A stretch of 64,000 nucleotides of DNA, taken from NCBI GenBank assembly GCA_024195585.1, contig SWBL01000109.1, forward strand, positions 62,001 to 126,000. The letters are read 5' to 3'. The position numbers and the translations under genes are program-made. The notes beneath the pieces are model-generated. The model was not told the DNA's origin and did not search any database. It saw only the letters and a list, made by a program, of their open reading frames with translations. Positions 31,222 through 42,208 of the stretch are shown here, in pieces; position 1 is the stretch's first letter, and each line of letters opens with the position of its first letter. The stretch comes from Aureobasidium sp. EXF-3400 (taxonomy: Eukaryota; Ascomycota; Dothideomycetes; Dothideales; Saccotheciaceae).

Positions 31222-33362
31222 TCAAACATAAGATTGGTCGAAGCCACCCATCATGTCGGCGCCACCGAGACCCTCCAAGTCCATAAACTCTTCGAAACCG
31301 GTTGCTGGGTTGTCTGGTATCTGCTGAGCCGAAGAAGTGGCTGAAGCAGATATCGATGCATTGTTACTCGCAGGTGCCACACTCGCATGATTCTGATGTC
31401 CGTTAGAAATCTGGTAGCCGGGTGCGACAACACCTCCGCTGGTAACGCGTGATTGTTGCTGCTGCTGTGCCGGAGCAGGTGGCTGCGTCGCAACAGGTCG
31501 ATTGGAGCTATCTTGAATGATAGTGCGAGCTGGCACGGCTTTTCCCCATGCTTGTTCACGTGTCGCGGCCCGTACGTCTGGGAGCAGTCGTCTGTGGTCG
31601 TTGGGATCCTTGTTGCAATCGCCGTGGCCGTTCATCAGAACCAAGACTTCGGGGATGACGCCTTCTCTGACACGTTCTTCATACTCATCTGCTTGGCGTG
31701 GTAGGAGAATCGGGAGGAACAAGGTAGACTCATACCATCTGCCCTTGACTTCCTTCAAGTCCACGACTTTGTTGCGTTCGAGGAGCTTCCACTGGTAGGC
31801 CTTGCCCTTGGCTTGGATAGTAGCAATGTTGCGGCGACGTATATCTTCTATCAGACGTAGTGGGACGTTGGTCGTATCGGAACCAGAGACGATGCCATTA
31901 GGCGCGCGGCTCATGGTGATGGGTTCCATTGGTGCTGGCAACATGACGTAGACATCTCCGATGAAAGAGACTGAAGAGTAAGCTTGCTGTGAAGACTTTT
32001 GAGAACGTTCGACAATCGCTCTGACGACGAGGACGCGAGGTGCCTCTTGTCCGGCAGGAGCAGCCAAGCGAACAGGCTCGTTGACCCAAATCTTCTCAGC
32101 TCCCAGGTAGATTGCATCCCAGCGAATTTCTGTATACGATTGAGTTTCGGAGCGCGATGAAGGACAGAAGGGAGTATATGTGGCGTCGATAGCCTTTGCA
32201 GCCATGATACTAGCATCGATCTCGGTAGTGCCCGGGCCATACTTTCCTTGAGCTAGGGCGTTGAAGTCGAAACTGCTATAGTGCAGAGGATGCGACACTT
32301 GATTCAAAGCCTGATGTGTGTAGGGAGGAACCGACCATGCCAGCCACGGACGAAGGTCGCGGTCTCTTGTGATGGTGACTGATTGGGTAGGGTGGTCGGG
32401 GAAAGAGAGAGGCTGCACCCTGTAGTTGGAGTTGTTGCCGACCTTGGTTCTCTCGACGATAACGCCCAGACCCCATGCGCCTTGACGATCAAACCAGACC
32501 ATCTCACCTTGTCGAAACAGGAAGATGCCATACTGGCGATCAATGTCATAGTCTTCAGGTTTCGGTGGGGTCCGCGAAGTTGCCTGTGTAGCAGCAACGG
32601 AACGGGGAGAAGCAGCGACCGGCTGGGAAGCGAGTGGGGTCGATGTAGCATTGACACGAGCGGCAACGGTTGCAGGAGTCGAAGACTGAGTAGCAGCAGC
32701 AGCAGCGGGAGCATTGAAAGGTTTGGACTGGTTGGAGGGACGACGAGCGAGAACGGGGGTTGTGTTTGTGTCCTTCTCTTTCATCGGAGCATCGAGCTCT
32801 TCAGGACAGCAGATCTTGCAGCCGCAATTATCTGAGTCGCCTTCGGGATCGGTGGCCAACCAGAGAAGGTGCGGATAAAAGTCACCAGGACTTCTGAAGC
32901 GCTTCTTGCGACCGAGAGGATGACCGTACAGGTAGGCATCTTGACGCTCGTTGCCACCTCCGGCATGTGTCTTTGTCTTGGGCTCACCCTCTTTCGGGTT
33001 CCTTGCTGTCTTGACGTGCTCGAAAAGGCGGTAGTTCTCGGGGAAGTGGGCGAGGATGTAACCTTTTTCTGCCAAAGTCGTCAGCGCTGGCGAAGGCATG
33101 TGTCGCATGGCGCAAACACACCCATGTCAAGGTTCAGGTCGCGAGCAAGCATAGCAGCAAGCTTCCTTCTCCAGTCCATGTGCTTGGACTCGTCGATGGC
33201 GACTTCACGATAGTAATCCTTGACTCCATCGCTCTTGGGTTTGTCGTCCAGCTGCTTAGGCGTGGGCTTGTTGGCCTCTTTTACGATCCTGGCACCGGTT
33301 TTGGTGGCTGTCTCCAGCATGCCATCCGATCGACGGATGTAGACGGGATGGAAGCGGCCCAT
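31222..33362 (-). CDS. clr2: Clr2-type transcription-silencing protein (2 exons)
   Basis: Exons 33122-33362 and 31222-33068; 53-nt intron (GTGTGT, GCTGAC, GGCAG). The product is 695 aa. The N-terminal region matches Clr2: YILAHFPENYRLFEHVK and FYPHLLWLATDPEGDSDNCGCKICC, with clustered cysteines that may bind zinc. A Pro/Thr/Ala-rich linker (about 195-260) follows. Next comes the second conserved Clr2 domain, with GIFLFRQGEMVWFDRQGAWGLGVI and YQWKLLERNKVVDLKEVKGRWYESTLFLP. In fission yeast Clr2 belongs to SHREC, the histone deacetylase/remodelling complex that silences heterochromatin. The last 110 residues are Gln/Ala/Ser-rich. The gene is divergent from the 33647 gene, with 284 bp between start codons. 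Confidence 0.87.
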
Positions 33363-33646
33363 GTTGGGCTTTGCTGTGCTGCTAAGATGTGGTAGGCGTC
33401 AATTCGAGGATGCGACAGTCTCGAGCACGGTCTTGGGGTGGATCTACCCGCGATTAGATCATGGAGAGTCTTGGCTGACGTGGAAGCTCAAGGCGGGGCC
33501 AACTCCGGTTTGTCTCGCTTGTCTTCTTGTTTCGACTGCCTTCACTTTCTCTTCACACTTCCAAAGCCTCTTGACATCCTGTGAAGCTCTATACACGCCA
33601 CCTCCATCTAAAACCCAAGCCACTACACAAATCAAACACCACAACC

Positions 33647-33997
33647 ATGTCCAGCCACTCAAGCTCCTTCACCTCTACCTCGTACTCCTACAGCTCGTCG
33701 ACCAGCTCCTCCAACGGCCAAACCACTGGCGTATCCCATTCTACCCGATCCCACACAAACCCCGACGGCACAACCGTACGCACCACTCAGCAAAATATGG
33801 GCGGTCCTACCATCGAGGAAACCAGATACTATGACAGTCAAGGTCGCGAGCAGCTGGGTCTGGCCTCGAGCGCCAACAACAACCAGCGTCGCTTGCAAGA
33901 CTTTGAAGTCGAGGACGTGACTGATGAGTCCGAGGCTGACAAGAAGTACCGAGAGGCTATGAAGGACGAGTACGCTAAGCGCGAGGGCGGTGCTTGA
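33647..33997 (+). CDS. Small Ser/Thr-rich conserved-type hypothetical protein
   Basis: A 116-aa single-exon protein from ATG 33647 (context ACAACCATGT). The frame is open upstream but lacks an earlier ATG. The first 30 residues are almost only Ser, Tyr and Thr. Residues about 35-75 (SRSHTNPDGTTVRTTQQNM, then IEETRYYDSQGREQLG) are more varied and beta-like, and the C-terminal 40 are charged (EDVTDESEADKKYREAMKDEYAKREGG). No signal peptide or membrane span. I do not recognise the family. Codon choice resembles neighbouring genes, so it is probably real. Confidence 0.65.
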   Translation: MSSHSSSFTSTSYSYSSSTSSSNGQTTGVSHSTRSHTNPDGTTVRTTQQNMGGPTIEETRYYDSQGREQLGLASSANNNQRRLQDFEVEDVTDESEADKKYREAMKDEYAKREGGA

Positions 33998-34219
33998 GCA
34001 CACTTCGTACTGCCACCGCTTGTCATACCAAGCTGCCTCACGACCCTGAAATGACCATCAAGACCTACATGAATTCCAACATCGACGACGATCGAGTGCA
34101 TCGGACATGCTATTATGCAGATACTCTTTCGAATGAACTCTCATCTCTGAACATGACTGACCCACTTCTGAAAATGATTGAAGATCATGCTATATGTGAC
34201 TTAATATCTGTAAACTTCC

Positions 34220-35614
34220 TTAAGCAGCAGCAAACAAGGTCTCAAACTGCTCTTCAGCATCCTTCCAACAATCATGTCCGTAAATCATCTTTTGCACATC
34301 AGCATCCGCCCATCTGTCAGGCACCTTAGCTCCCTCCCTGCCTTCTCTGATAGCTTTGAAAGCTGCATCTCTGGCCTTCTTGGCCGCTCCATCACCAAGA
34401 TGCATCTCTCTACCATTAGCGGCCGCCAAAGCCACAAGACCCTCCGCTCTTGACTTCCTCAACTCCTGATACACTTTGAGTGCCTTGTTGATGCTTTCAG
34501 CACTCGTGTCTGGCAACTTGCTCAACACAACTCCCAGCACAGCTCCATCTTCTATGGCTTGCGCAGCTCCTTGAGCCAAGTGAGGAAGTGTGGGATGACA
34601 GGCATCACCCACAAGCGCCATGTTTCCATGCACCCAAGTAGGCAGTGGCGCATGCACTCTTAACTTCCACTCGCAGACCTCGCCTTCAGGGACCATATTC
34701 AGCATCTTCTGGATCTTAGGGCAAAAATCCGCATACACTTCCAACATCTCCTTCTTACTTCCTTTAGTAGTGTAAGTAGCCGAAGGAGCAGCAGCGAAAT
34801 TGACATCAGGCTGTGCGGTACTGAGGTTATAGATTGTGTTGTTGGAAACTGGGTAAGCGATGATATGGCGTCTCTCTCCAATCCATCTTGTTGCTCTTTC
34901 TGCATCAATGAGTTCGAGGAGTTCAGGGTCGTGTTCCATTTCTTCGCGCTTGAGCATGATGCGGTAAGCTGCTTGGCCTGAATCCACGACTTTGGCGTCG
35001 ATGTTGAGGAGGGCCAGCATTTGATCGCGGATGTTGGATTTTACACCGTCGGCGGCGAGGAGGACATCACATTCAACGTCGAAGGCCTCGCCCTCTCTGG
35101 GTTGTACTTCGAACTTGACCTTGGGGCTCCATTGGTGGACTTTCTGCACCGAGTGTGAGAAATGGAAGTTTATGCTTGCAGCCTCCTCTTTACAGCCTTT
35201 GTACATTTCTCCTGCTAGACTGGAGCGATGGCCCACCATGTGAGGGTATCCGTAAGTCTCCCTCACATACCCGAGCTTGACATTAGCCAACTCAGCATCA
35301 GTGGAGCCTTGTCTGATGCTGGTATCCTTAAGATCCACAGCTTCTTTCTGAATGGGTGCCCACACGTTCAAACGGTCGAGAATGCGTGCCATGTTGGGAG
35401 CCAGTTGGATGCCTGCACCCACAAACCCGAGATTGGAAGCGTATTCGTAGACGGAGATTTTGGTGAAGCCTTGACGGGCGAGGGAGAGGGCGCATGCCAG
35501 ACCGCCCATGCCTGTTGTGACTTGTTAGCCTCTAAAGAGTTTGATGGGTTGGAGGGGAGGTTGTGTACCTGAGCCGGCAATGCAGATGTGCATGCCCTTG
35601 ACGTTGTTCGACAT
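34220..35614 (-). CDS. FAD-dependent monooxygenase, salicylate hydroxylase-like (2 exons)
   Basis: Exons 35569-35614 and 34220-35511; 57-nt intron (GTACAC, GGCTAAC, AACAG). The product is 445 aa. Splicing completes the FAD Rossmann motif AGSGMGGLACALSLARQG (GxGxxG) near residue 13. The DG-type motif is seen in LLAADGVKSNIRDQM, and the second FAD motif is LVGDACHPTLPHLAQGAAQAIEDG. These define group A flavoprotein hydroxylases acting with NAD(P)H on aromatic substrates such as salicylate or 6-hydroxynicotinate; the substrate cannot be read. No targeting signal. No aromatic-ring cleavage enzymes lie next to it. Confidence 0.92.
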
Positions 35615-36144
35615 GTTTAACTATTGCAGTGGACGCTCACACTATAAGATCAAGGTATACCAGCTGTCCAACAAGAAGAGAAGTGCGTGGTATGGACCAA
35701 GGGAACAATGTAGTGTAGAAGAGAGAGGAAGAAGTCAAGAAACCTCGATTGCGGCTGATCGAAATCACTTTTGTACCTTCGAGGCATTCAACAGCCGCGC
35801 CTCATAACCGTACACACAGACACTTAGGTACGGTCTTAAGCGACGGCATGTCCGCACGGTATAAAGCTACTGACTTCCAGTTGTTTCGTCACGGCAAAGT
35901 GGGACTGGCTGAGTTGTGGTGGGGAAAGAATCGATTTCTCCACATCTCCAGGCTGGCCTTTGACCTTTCGGCTGACATGTCCGAAGTCGGGATTCGGCTT
36001 GTTGATCGGGAGTGAGGGTGGTATGAAAGAGGAAAATGTTATTTGATACATGAGTTAGGATGTGGATATAATGCTGTGCGAGGGAGCAACAAGTCATGAG
36101 GGTCGTAAAGTCGTAGAACGAGGAAGCGAAGACACCCATCTTTC
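35615..36144. other. Intergenic upstream of the monooxygenase
   Basis: 530 bp: promoter of the monooxygenase and the 3' flank of ATP25. Overlapping short frames on both strands have no domain. Confidence 0.4.
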
Positions 36145-38172
36145 TCAAGCCACTTCCAAAGCCTTAGCACATCGCAGCCAAAGCACTGCCCATTCACCAC
36201 GATTTCCTTCATGAGCCATTTTCTCGGCTCGAGGCTCAGCAACGAGTAGACAACGCAGGATGGCAGCTGCTACCTGACCCCCAAGCCTGACGGCTGGCTG
36301 TTCACGCAACATTTCTGGTACACATTGTCGCAAAGCATTCATAGCATCTTTCCGACTGTTCGTTTCGGCAATCTGTTCGAACATGATCACGTACATGTCA
36401 CTTGAGCGTGCCGACATGCGACAAGGCATAGAGCGCCACGTATCCCAGAACTCAGACCAAGCAGCATTTTGAGCCGAAGTGCGAAGAGCATAGACAGAAA
36501 GAGCAGTTGTGAGTTGATGTAGCCTAGATGGCTGTTGATATGTTGGTATAGGTTTGTCGTTTACAGGGAGTTGAGATTCTTCAACCATAGTGGGTCTGGT
36601 AGATGTTGCCTGATACAAGATCTGGCAGACCAGGTTGCTTAATGGATCGTAGCCGTCCTCAAACATGCGGTCCAAGACAGCAAGCGCTCTTCGCAATGTG
36701 ATTCGGTCCACGTAGACTTGAGCAACTGTGTTCTTGCCTAGGCATGGCAGCATGATGGCTTCCAACACGGCTAGATAGCACTTTTCGTCTGGGACGAGAC
36801 AAGCCATGCGCATGCTTTCCAAGTCCTGAATCAGACAAGTGGAAGAGTAGCCGCAATGACCTAAGCGAACGGCATGGCAATGAAGCGAGACATGTGCATG
36901 CCAATGCGTCGTCTCAGGGAATCTGGGCATTGCGCTGTAGAAGGCCCGGAGAAAAGGAGTAGACTCCTGATCAGTGCTGTTATTGCCAAGTGCCCGATGT
37001 GCCTCGTTTGTGCTCATAGTTTTGAGATGATCAACCATGTGGTTCATGATGACGGTACTTTGAATGGATCTGTCAGATTGGGGAATGATTTGTGAAGTTG
37101 TTGATATTTGCGCACCTTGTTGAGTTGAATGTTTGGAGGAAGAGTGGTATGCTCGAGCCTGCTGTCCACTAGGATAGTCAGCAGCATGTGGACGGTAGCG
37201 GTAAGCACCGGGCCTGTCGGTGGATTCCTCAAGCAGCATGCCGCTACGCACACGCTTCTCGGCATCATCGACTTCTTGATCGTTGTCAGTCTTGGCCTTG
37301 ATGGATCTCTTGAGGATGCCGCTCCATAAAGTCTCAAGATCAATCTGGCCCCTCTTTTCGTCCGTCATCATCTGGACAACGATCCTGGAGCCAGAAGATT
37401 GGCTGCCAAAACCGACAATGTTGTCCATGTCTTCAGCAGGCTTCTGCAGAGCACCACCTTCAACTCTACCAACATTGACACAAACCCAGCCTGTCCTGAT
37501 GCCGTCGTCAAGGTCTTGACTTGCAGTCTCTTTTGCACCAACAGCGCTCAGCAGACGAGATCTCTTGGCCTTGCGCCTCAACTTGAGTTTGAGCTCATTG
37601 CGACCAAGCAGACCATCGGCGTAAGGAGTCAGATGGTGCTCAGTACGCAGCCAGCGACACAGGCGATCAGCAGACACATGCAGATGCTTTTCCGAACGAG
37701 CAGTTCCAATGATCATCAGAAGGTTGGCACCAAGGGCGGGAGGCGGGTCGAGTTGGCGAAGATCGATGAGAGAAAGGTGGTCCAAACCAAGCTCGACCGA
37801 GACGTGCTCGAGAATGGGCTGTAACAGGGCAGGAGGAGATTCGGGCAGGTCGGGAAGTTTTTGACGTTCGGCGAAAGGGTGCTCTTGTTGTGGCGTAGGA
37901 GTGTCGACTTGTAGGTACCAAGGGACGGATTCGAGCTCGGTAGAAGAAGGCGTAGCATCTTCAGATGGTTCAAGCAGCTGCGTGGCAGCATCAGAGGCCT
38001 CTAGCGCATCGTGTTCAGGCTTCTCTTGGTGCTCGTTGGCGAATTTTGTGGATAGCGAAAATGGACGGTAGGCCAATGCAGCTGGGCGGATGATTGAAGT
38101 TGAAGATTGACAAGCAAACGATTGCAGAGTGCGGCTCGCGAAAGAGCGGCGTATGCAGCTGCTCAAAGACAT
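36145..38172 (-). CDS. ATP25: Mitochondrial Atp25
   Basis: A 675-aa single-exon protein with ATG at 38172. The N-terminus is a clear mitochondrial presequence (MSLSSCIRRSFASRTLQSF, basic, Ser-rich, no acids). An RsfS-like domain follows at about 115-190 with SLIDLRQLDPPPALGANLLMI and SADRLCRWLR, then the fungal Atp25 C-terminal region of helical repeats. In yeast the precursor is cut in two: the N-terminal part acts with the mitoribosome, and the C-terminal part stabilises the ATP9 (Oli1) mRNA needed for ATP synthase assembly. Length is normal for Pezizomycotina. It is divergent from the Lon gene (301 bp between the two start codons). Confidence 0.93.
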   Translation of the reverse strand: MSLSSCIRRSFASRTLQSFACQSSTSIIRPAALAYRPFSLSTKFANEHQEKPEHDALEASDAATQLLEPSEDATPSSTELESVPWYLQVDTPTPQQEHPFAERQKLPDLPESPPALLQPILEHVSVELGLDHLSLIDLRQLDPPPALGANLLMIIGTARSEKHLHVSADRLCRWLRTEHHLTPYADGLLGRNELKLKLRRKAKRSRLLSAVGAKETASQDLDDGIRTGWVCVNVGRVEGGALQKPAEDMDNIVGFGSQSSGSRIVVQMMTDEKRGQIDLETLWSGILKRSIKAKTDNDQEVDDAEKRVRSGMLLEESTDRPGAYRYRPHAADYPSGQQARAYHSSSKHSTQQGAQISTTSQIIPQSDRSIQSTVIMNHMVDHLKTMSTNEAHRALGNNSTDQESTPFLRAFYSAMPRFPETTHWHAHVSLHCHAVRLGHCGYSSTCLIQDLESMRMACLVPDEKCYLAVLEAIMLPCLGKNTVAQVYVDRITLRRALAVLDRMFEDGYDPLSNLVCQILYQATSTRPTMVEESQLPVNDKPIPTYQQPSRLHQLTTALSVYALRTSAQNAAWSEFWDTWRSMPCRMSARSSDMYVIMFEQIAETNSRKDAMNALRQCVPEMLREQPAVRLGGQVAAAILRCLLVAEPRAEKMAHEGNRGEWAVLWLRCAKALEVA

Positions 38173-38473
38173 GATTGTTGTCGAAGTTCACGAGGCGAAA
38201 GGTCGAGCGACGGCGTCAGCAAACAAAAGTCTCGACTGGAGCAGTTTCAAGGTTTCACGAGTCGCCGCCAAGGAGAATTAAGTCCGCCATCGTCGGCGTT
38301 AAAGACTACCTAGGTAGACCTCGGCCCGTTCTCTCCGCATTAACGATTGCATGACATGTGCCACTAATCGCTCTATCAATCCTAACATCTTTCGTATCTC
38401 TGCGTCCGTACGAGCAGGACGTCTCCTCTGCACTCTACTAACTTGCTGCTACACGACCATAACTTCTCCCAAT

Positions 38474-41215
38474 ATGACTACCCTTCCTATCATCCCGCTG
38501 GCAGAGGGATCCGTTCTCCTGCCAGGCCTCACGCTCCGCATTCCGCTGCAGGGTCGTGGCGATATTGCCGCCATCCTCGCAAACATCTACAGCAAAGCTG
38601 CCACTCCGACCCCCGATCACTCCTCTGTCACTGTTGGATGTCTTCCTGTAAACTCTCCTTATCTCAGCTCCGATGGTCAGAAGCTTCTCGATGATGGTAA
38701 CGACTCGAAAGGACGCCCCGTTGCCGCCATCAACCCTGCCCACGCTACCAAAGATCAGCTGTTCTCAGTGGGTACACTTGCAAAGGTTTCGGGTGTTCAA
38801 GGAAAGAGAAGAGGCGAATTGGCTCTTGTAGTCGAGGGTGTGAGCCGCTTTCAAGTCAACTCTTTCGTCAAGATTCGTCCCTACTTTGAAGCTGAAGTCA
38901 ACATCCATACCGATGAACATGTCGATGAGTCCGACACGGAGATTCAGGCTCTCTTCGCCGAACTCAAGCAACTCTCCCGCGAACTGCTCGCCCTCATCAG
39001 ACTCTCCTCTTTGTTACCACGTGCCCCAGCTACCACCCTATCGCCACTCCTCGCTCGTCGCCTTGAACTTTTCATCGTCAGAAAAGACCTACAAGAAGCC
39101 GGTGTTCTAGCAGACTTTATGACAAATATCATAGAGTGTTCCCACGAGGACAAACTGCGAATCATTTCAGCCCTTCCACTCAAGCTTCGCCTCGAACGTG
39201 CTGTCGACCTGCTACAACGAAATGTCTCGAGTATTCAGGGCAACAACCGCATCTTGTCTATCAAGTCTGCCGATTCAGATAGTGACGGGGACTCGGATCA
39301 AGCCGCACGAATGCGTCGACAGCAGTTGCTAAGAAGATTTGGTGGCCGTCCTGGCTCGCCAATGAGCCTCGGTAAACCTGACGATGAAGAAGAGCCCAAC
39401 GAGATTGATGAGCTGAGAAAGCGTATCGACGATGCTAAGCTGTCTCCAGAGGCCGCCAAAGTCGCCGAACGAGAGCTGAAGAGACTCTCCAAGATGAACC
39501 CTGCCCAAGCCGATTATCAGGTTTGCAGAACTTACCTTGAGAACCTTGCCGAGATCCCTTGGACAAAATTTACCGAAGACAAGCTCGACCCTGCAACGCT
39601 GTCGCGGGCACGCAAGCAGTTAGATGATGACCACTATGGTCTCGACAAGATCAAGAAGAGACTGCTCGAATACTTGGCTGTACTCAAGCTCAAGCAACAG
39701 GTGAACGCCAACCTCCAATCTCAAATTGACAAGATCAATGAAGAGGCCAATGCTTCAAACAAGTCTGAGAACGCTGAGGGGTCTGACAAGAAACCTGAAC
39801 AGACACCCGAGGAAATCAAGATTTTGAGCAAGAAGCGTATGGTTGACAAGTCACCTATCTTGCTTCTCGTGGGACCACCAGGTGTTGGAAAGACTAGTTT
39901 GGCCAAGTCAGTTGCCACTGCACTAGGACGAAAGTTCCACAGAATCTCTCTTGGTGGTGTACGAGATGAAGCCGAGATCCGTGGACATCGCCGAACATAC
40001 GTTGCAGCAATGCCTGGTTTGATTGTCAGTGGCCTTAAGAAGGTCGGAGTTTCCAACCCTGTGTTCTTGTTGGATGAGATTGACAAGATTGGCACATCTA
40101 GCCACCACGGCGACCCTTCAGCAGCCATGCTCGAAGTTCTGGACCCTGAGCAGAACAACACCTTTACTGACCATTATGTCAACATTCCTATCGACCTCAG
40201 CAAGGTCTTGTTCATCGCTACAGCCAACTCTCTCGATACAATTCCAGCACCCTTGTTAGACAGAATGGAAACCATCCAACTACCTGGTTACACTATTGTC
40301 GAGAAGCGACACATTGCCAATCGTCACCTGATACCAAAGCAGATCACCACCAATGGCCTTAATCACGACCAGGTCTCGATTGCTGAAGACGTTCTTGACA
40401 AGATCATCACTTCTTACACTCGGGAAGCCGGTGTGCGCAACCTTGAGCGTGAGATTGGCTCTGTCTGTCGCAGCAAGGCTGTAGCGTATGCCGAAGCCTC
40501 TGATGCAAGCTCCACTTCCTCCTACAGCCCAACAGTACGAATGGAGGATCTGGAAGAAATTCTTGGTATTGAACGTTTCGAGGAAGAGATTGCTGCTACC
40601 ACATCACGTCCCGGTGTTGTCACTGGCCTTGTTGCATACAGCTCGGGCAGTCAGGGCAGTATTTTGTTCATTGAAGTGGCTGATATGCCAGGCTCTGGAC
40701 GTGTGCAACTTACTGGCAAGCTTGGCGATGTGCTCAAGGAATCTGTCGAGGTTGCTTTGACATGGGTGAAAGCTCATGCTTTCGAACTCGCCTTGACACA
40801 TGACCCTGCCGAGGACATCATGAAGAATCGCAGTATCCATGTACACTGTCCAAGTGGCGCTATTCCCAAGGATGGACCTTCTGCAGGCTTAGCACATACC
40901 ATTGCGCTGGTCAGCTTGTTCAGTGGCAAGCCTGTTCCACCGACTCTCGCCATGACTGGCGAATTCAGTCTACGTGGCAAGGTGCTTCCCGTTGGCGGCA
41001 TCAAAGAGAAGTTGATTGGCGCACTTCGCGCTGGCGTCAAAAAGGTCTTGTTACCGAATGCCAACAAAAAAGACGTCAAGGATCTGCCTGAAGAAGTCCT
41101 CTCCGGCCTTGAAATTTGTCATGTTGGTCATATCTGGGAAGCGATGCGCCAAGTCTGGCCTGATGACCACTGGCCTGGCGAGAGACAGTGGGATGGCCTT
41201 GAAAGCCGCCTCTAG
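38474..41215 (+). CDS. LON2: Peroxisomal Lon protease
   Basis: A 913-aa protein when started at ATG 38474 ([19 protein letters not shown]), where the Lon N-terminal domain begins. An upstream in-frame ATG at 38351 would add 41 residues without homology. Order: LAN substrate-binding domain about 1-250, AAA+ module with Walker A GPPGVGKT (about 466-473) and Walker B VFLLDEID, then the protease domain with catalytic Ser803 in KDGPSAG and Lys846 in GGIKEK. The last three residues are SRL, a peroxisomal targeting signal type 1. There is no mitochondrial presequence. It degrades damaged or misfolded matrix proteins in peroxisomes with ATP. One exon, intact. Confidence 0.95.
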   Translation: MTTLPIIPLAEGSVLLPGLTLRIPLQGRGDIAAILANIYSKAATPTPDHSSVTVGCLPVNSPYLSSDGQKLLDDGNDSKGRPVAAINPAHATKDQLFSVGTLAKVSGVQGKRRGELALVVEGVSRFQVNSFVKIRPYFEAEVNIHTDEHVDESDTEIQALFAELKQLSRELLALIRLSSLLPRAPATTLSPLLARRLELFIVRKDLQEAGVLADFMTNIIECSHEDKLRIISALPLKLRLERAVDLLQRNVSSIQGNNRILSIKSADSDSDGDSDQAARMRRQQLLRRFGGRPGSPMSLGKPDDEEEPNEIDELRKRIDDAKLSPEAAKVAERELKRLSKMNPAQADYQVCRTYLENLAEIPWTKFTEDKLDPATLSRARKQLDDDHYGLDKIKKRLLEYLAVLKLKQQVNANLQSQIDKINEEANASNKSENAEGSDKKPEQTPEEIKILSKKRMVDKSPILLLVGPPGVGKTSLAKSVATALGRKFHRISLGGVRDEAEIRGHRRTYVAAMPGLIVSGLKKVGVSNPVFLLDEIDKIGTSSHHGDPSAAMLEVLDPEQNNTFTDHYVNIPIDLSKVLFIATANSLDTIPAPLLDRMETIQLPGYTIVEKRHIANRHLIPKQITTNGLNHDQVSIAEDVLDKIITSYTREAGVRNLEREIGSVCRSKAVAYAEASDASSTSSYSPTVRMEDLEEILGIERFEEEIAATTSRPGVVTGLVAYSSGSQGSILFIEVADMPGSGRVQLTGKLGDVLKESVEVALTWVKAHAFELALTHDPAEDIMKNRSIHVHCPSGAIPKDGPSAGLAHTIALVSLFSGKPVPPTLAMTGEFSLRGKVLPVGGIKEKLIGALRAGVKKVLLPNANKKDVKDLPEEVLSGLEICHVGHIWEAMRQVWPDDHWPGERQWDGLESRL

Positions 41216-42208
41216 GGCCCCTCCACGTTTTGTGTATGCTTTATGATGGGGTGCTGACTGTATATACGAAATGATTTTCTTTTTGGTTCAACATTGTATG
41301 ACTTCTTTTGCCATCTTGTACATTCGATACTTCTTCTATTGTAACCATTTCTCAAAAATATGTCCAGCCGGATACGTTATTTCCAGGTTTCCTCCGTGTA
41401 CACGATTTGCCGCCTATACCGCGATCAACGGAGGGAATTCCAGCGCCGATCCTCATCTGTCGGTAACATGGTTATTCGTTCTCTTCCAAGCTTCCTTCCA
41501 AGAACGCCGTCAAAGCACGATCTTCTTTTCTAGCAAACTGTAGCCGCATACAAGGAAAAAAATCAAGGCACAGGGCGTTGTTAGGCCCCCTTCGATGTCG
41601 ACACGAGCCTCATTACGTGGGACTTGAATTAAGGCAAGTGTAGCCGAAGATCGGAATTAGGCCGCTCGAGCGAGTCAGAGCGAACTTGGATGTCAAGCGG
41701 GCGGCTCTGCACGTTTTCTGTCTAATGAACACTGCTTGATCCGATCGTTACGAAAAGATAGCTGGACATGTCGTGGATCCGGCATGGGCAAGACGTAATT
41801 GTTTTCAGGCCGTTGTTATACTGACGCGAGCGCCCTGAGACGCACTAGCAAAGGCGGACCTCATCCCGAGGCTTTGGTGGAGCCTTAATCCCTAATTATT
41901 GATGGTGTATCGTCGATTGCCGACTCATTATTGCGTCTACTGTATACGTACACCGCACTTTACCTGAAGAAGCATGTGAAGATTGAGATGCGGCAATCGC
42001 CAGTGGCTGGCAGCTGCCCTGGCCAGGGTCTGACCACGTTGACAGCTTGATAAGCGCATTTTGGCACACGCATGAGCCATCAACATGCGCTTGCGGTCAC
42101 AAACAGCTTGGCGGATGCATCGGGTTCTTTCTTTCTACGATTCTTGAGTCGTCTTCTATTCATACCCGTCCAAGAACCCATGGGGTAGGCTTTCGGATCT
42201 GAACAGCC
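41216..42208. other. Intergenic upstream of the histidine kinase
   Basis: 993 bp with the Lon 3' flank and the histidine-kinase promoter. A perfect 12-bp palindrome CCCTGGCCAGGG is at 42017-42028, about 180 bp before the ATG. No supported gene or RNA. Confidence 0.45.

Noticed and set aside
34220..38172. FAD monooxygenase as part of an aromatic catabolic cluster
   Set aside because: Neighbours are a small Ser-rich protein and ATP25; no dioxygenase or transporter for aromatics is present.
42017..42028. 12-bp palindrome CCCTGGCCAGGG before the histidine kinase
   Set aside because: Short enough to occur by chance in 64 kb; no known factor site recognised.
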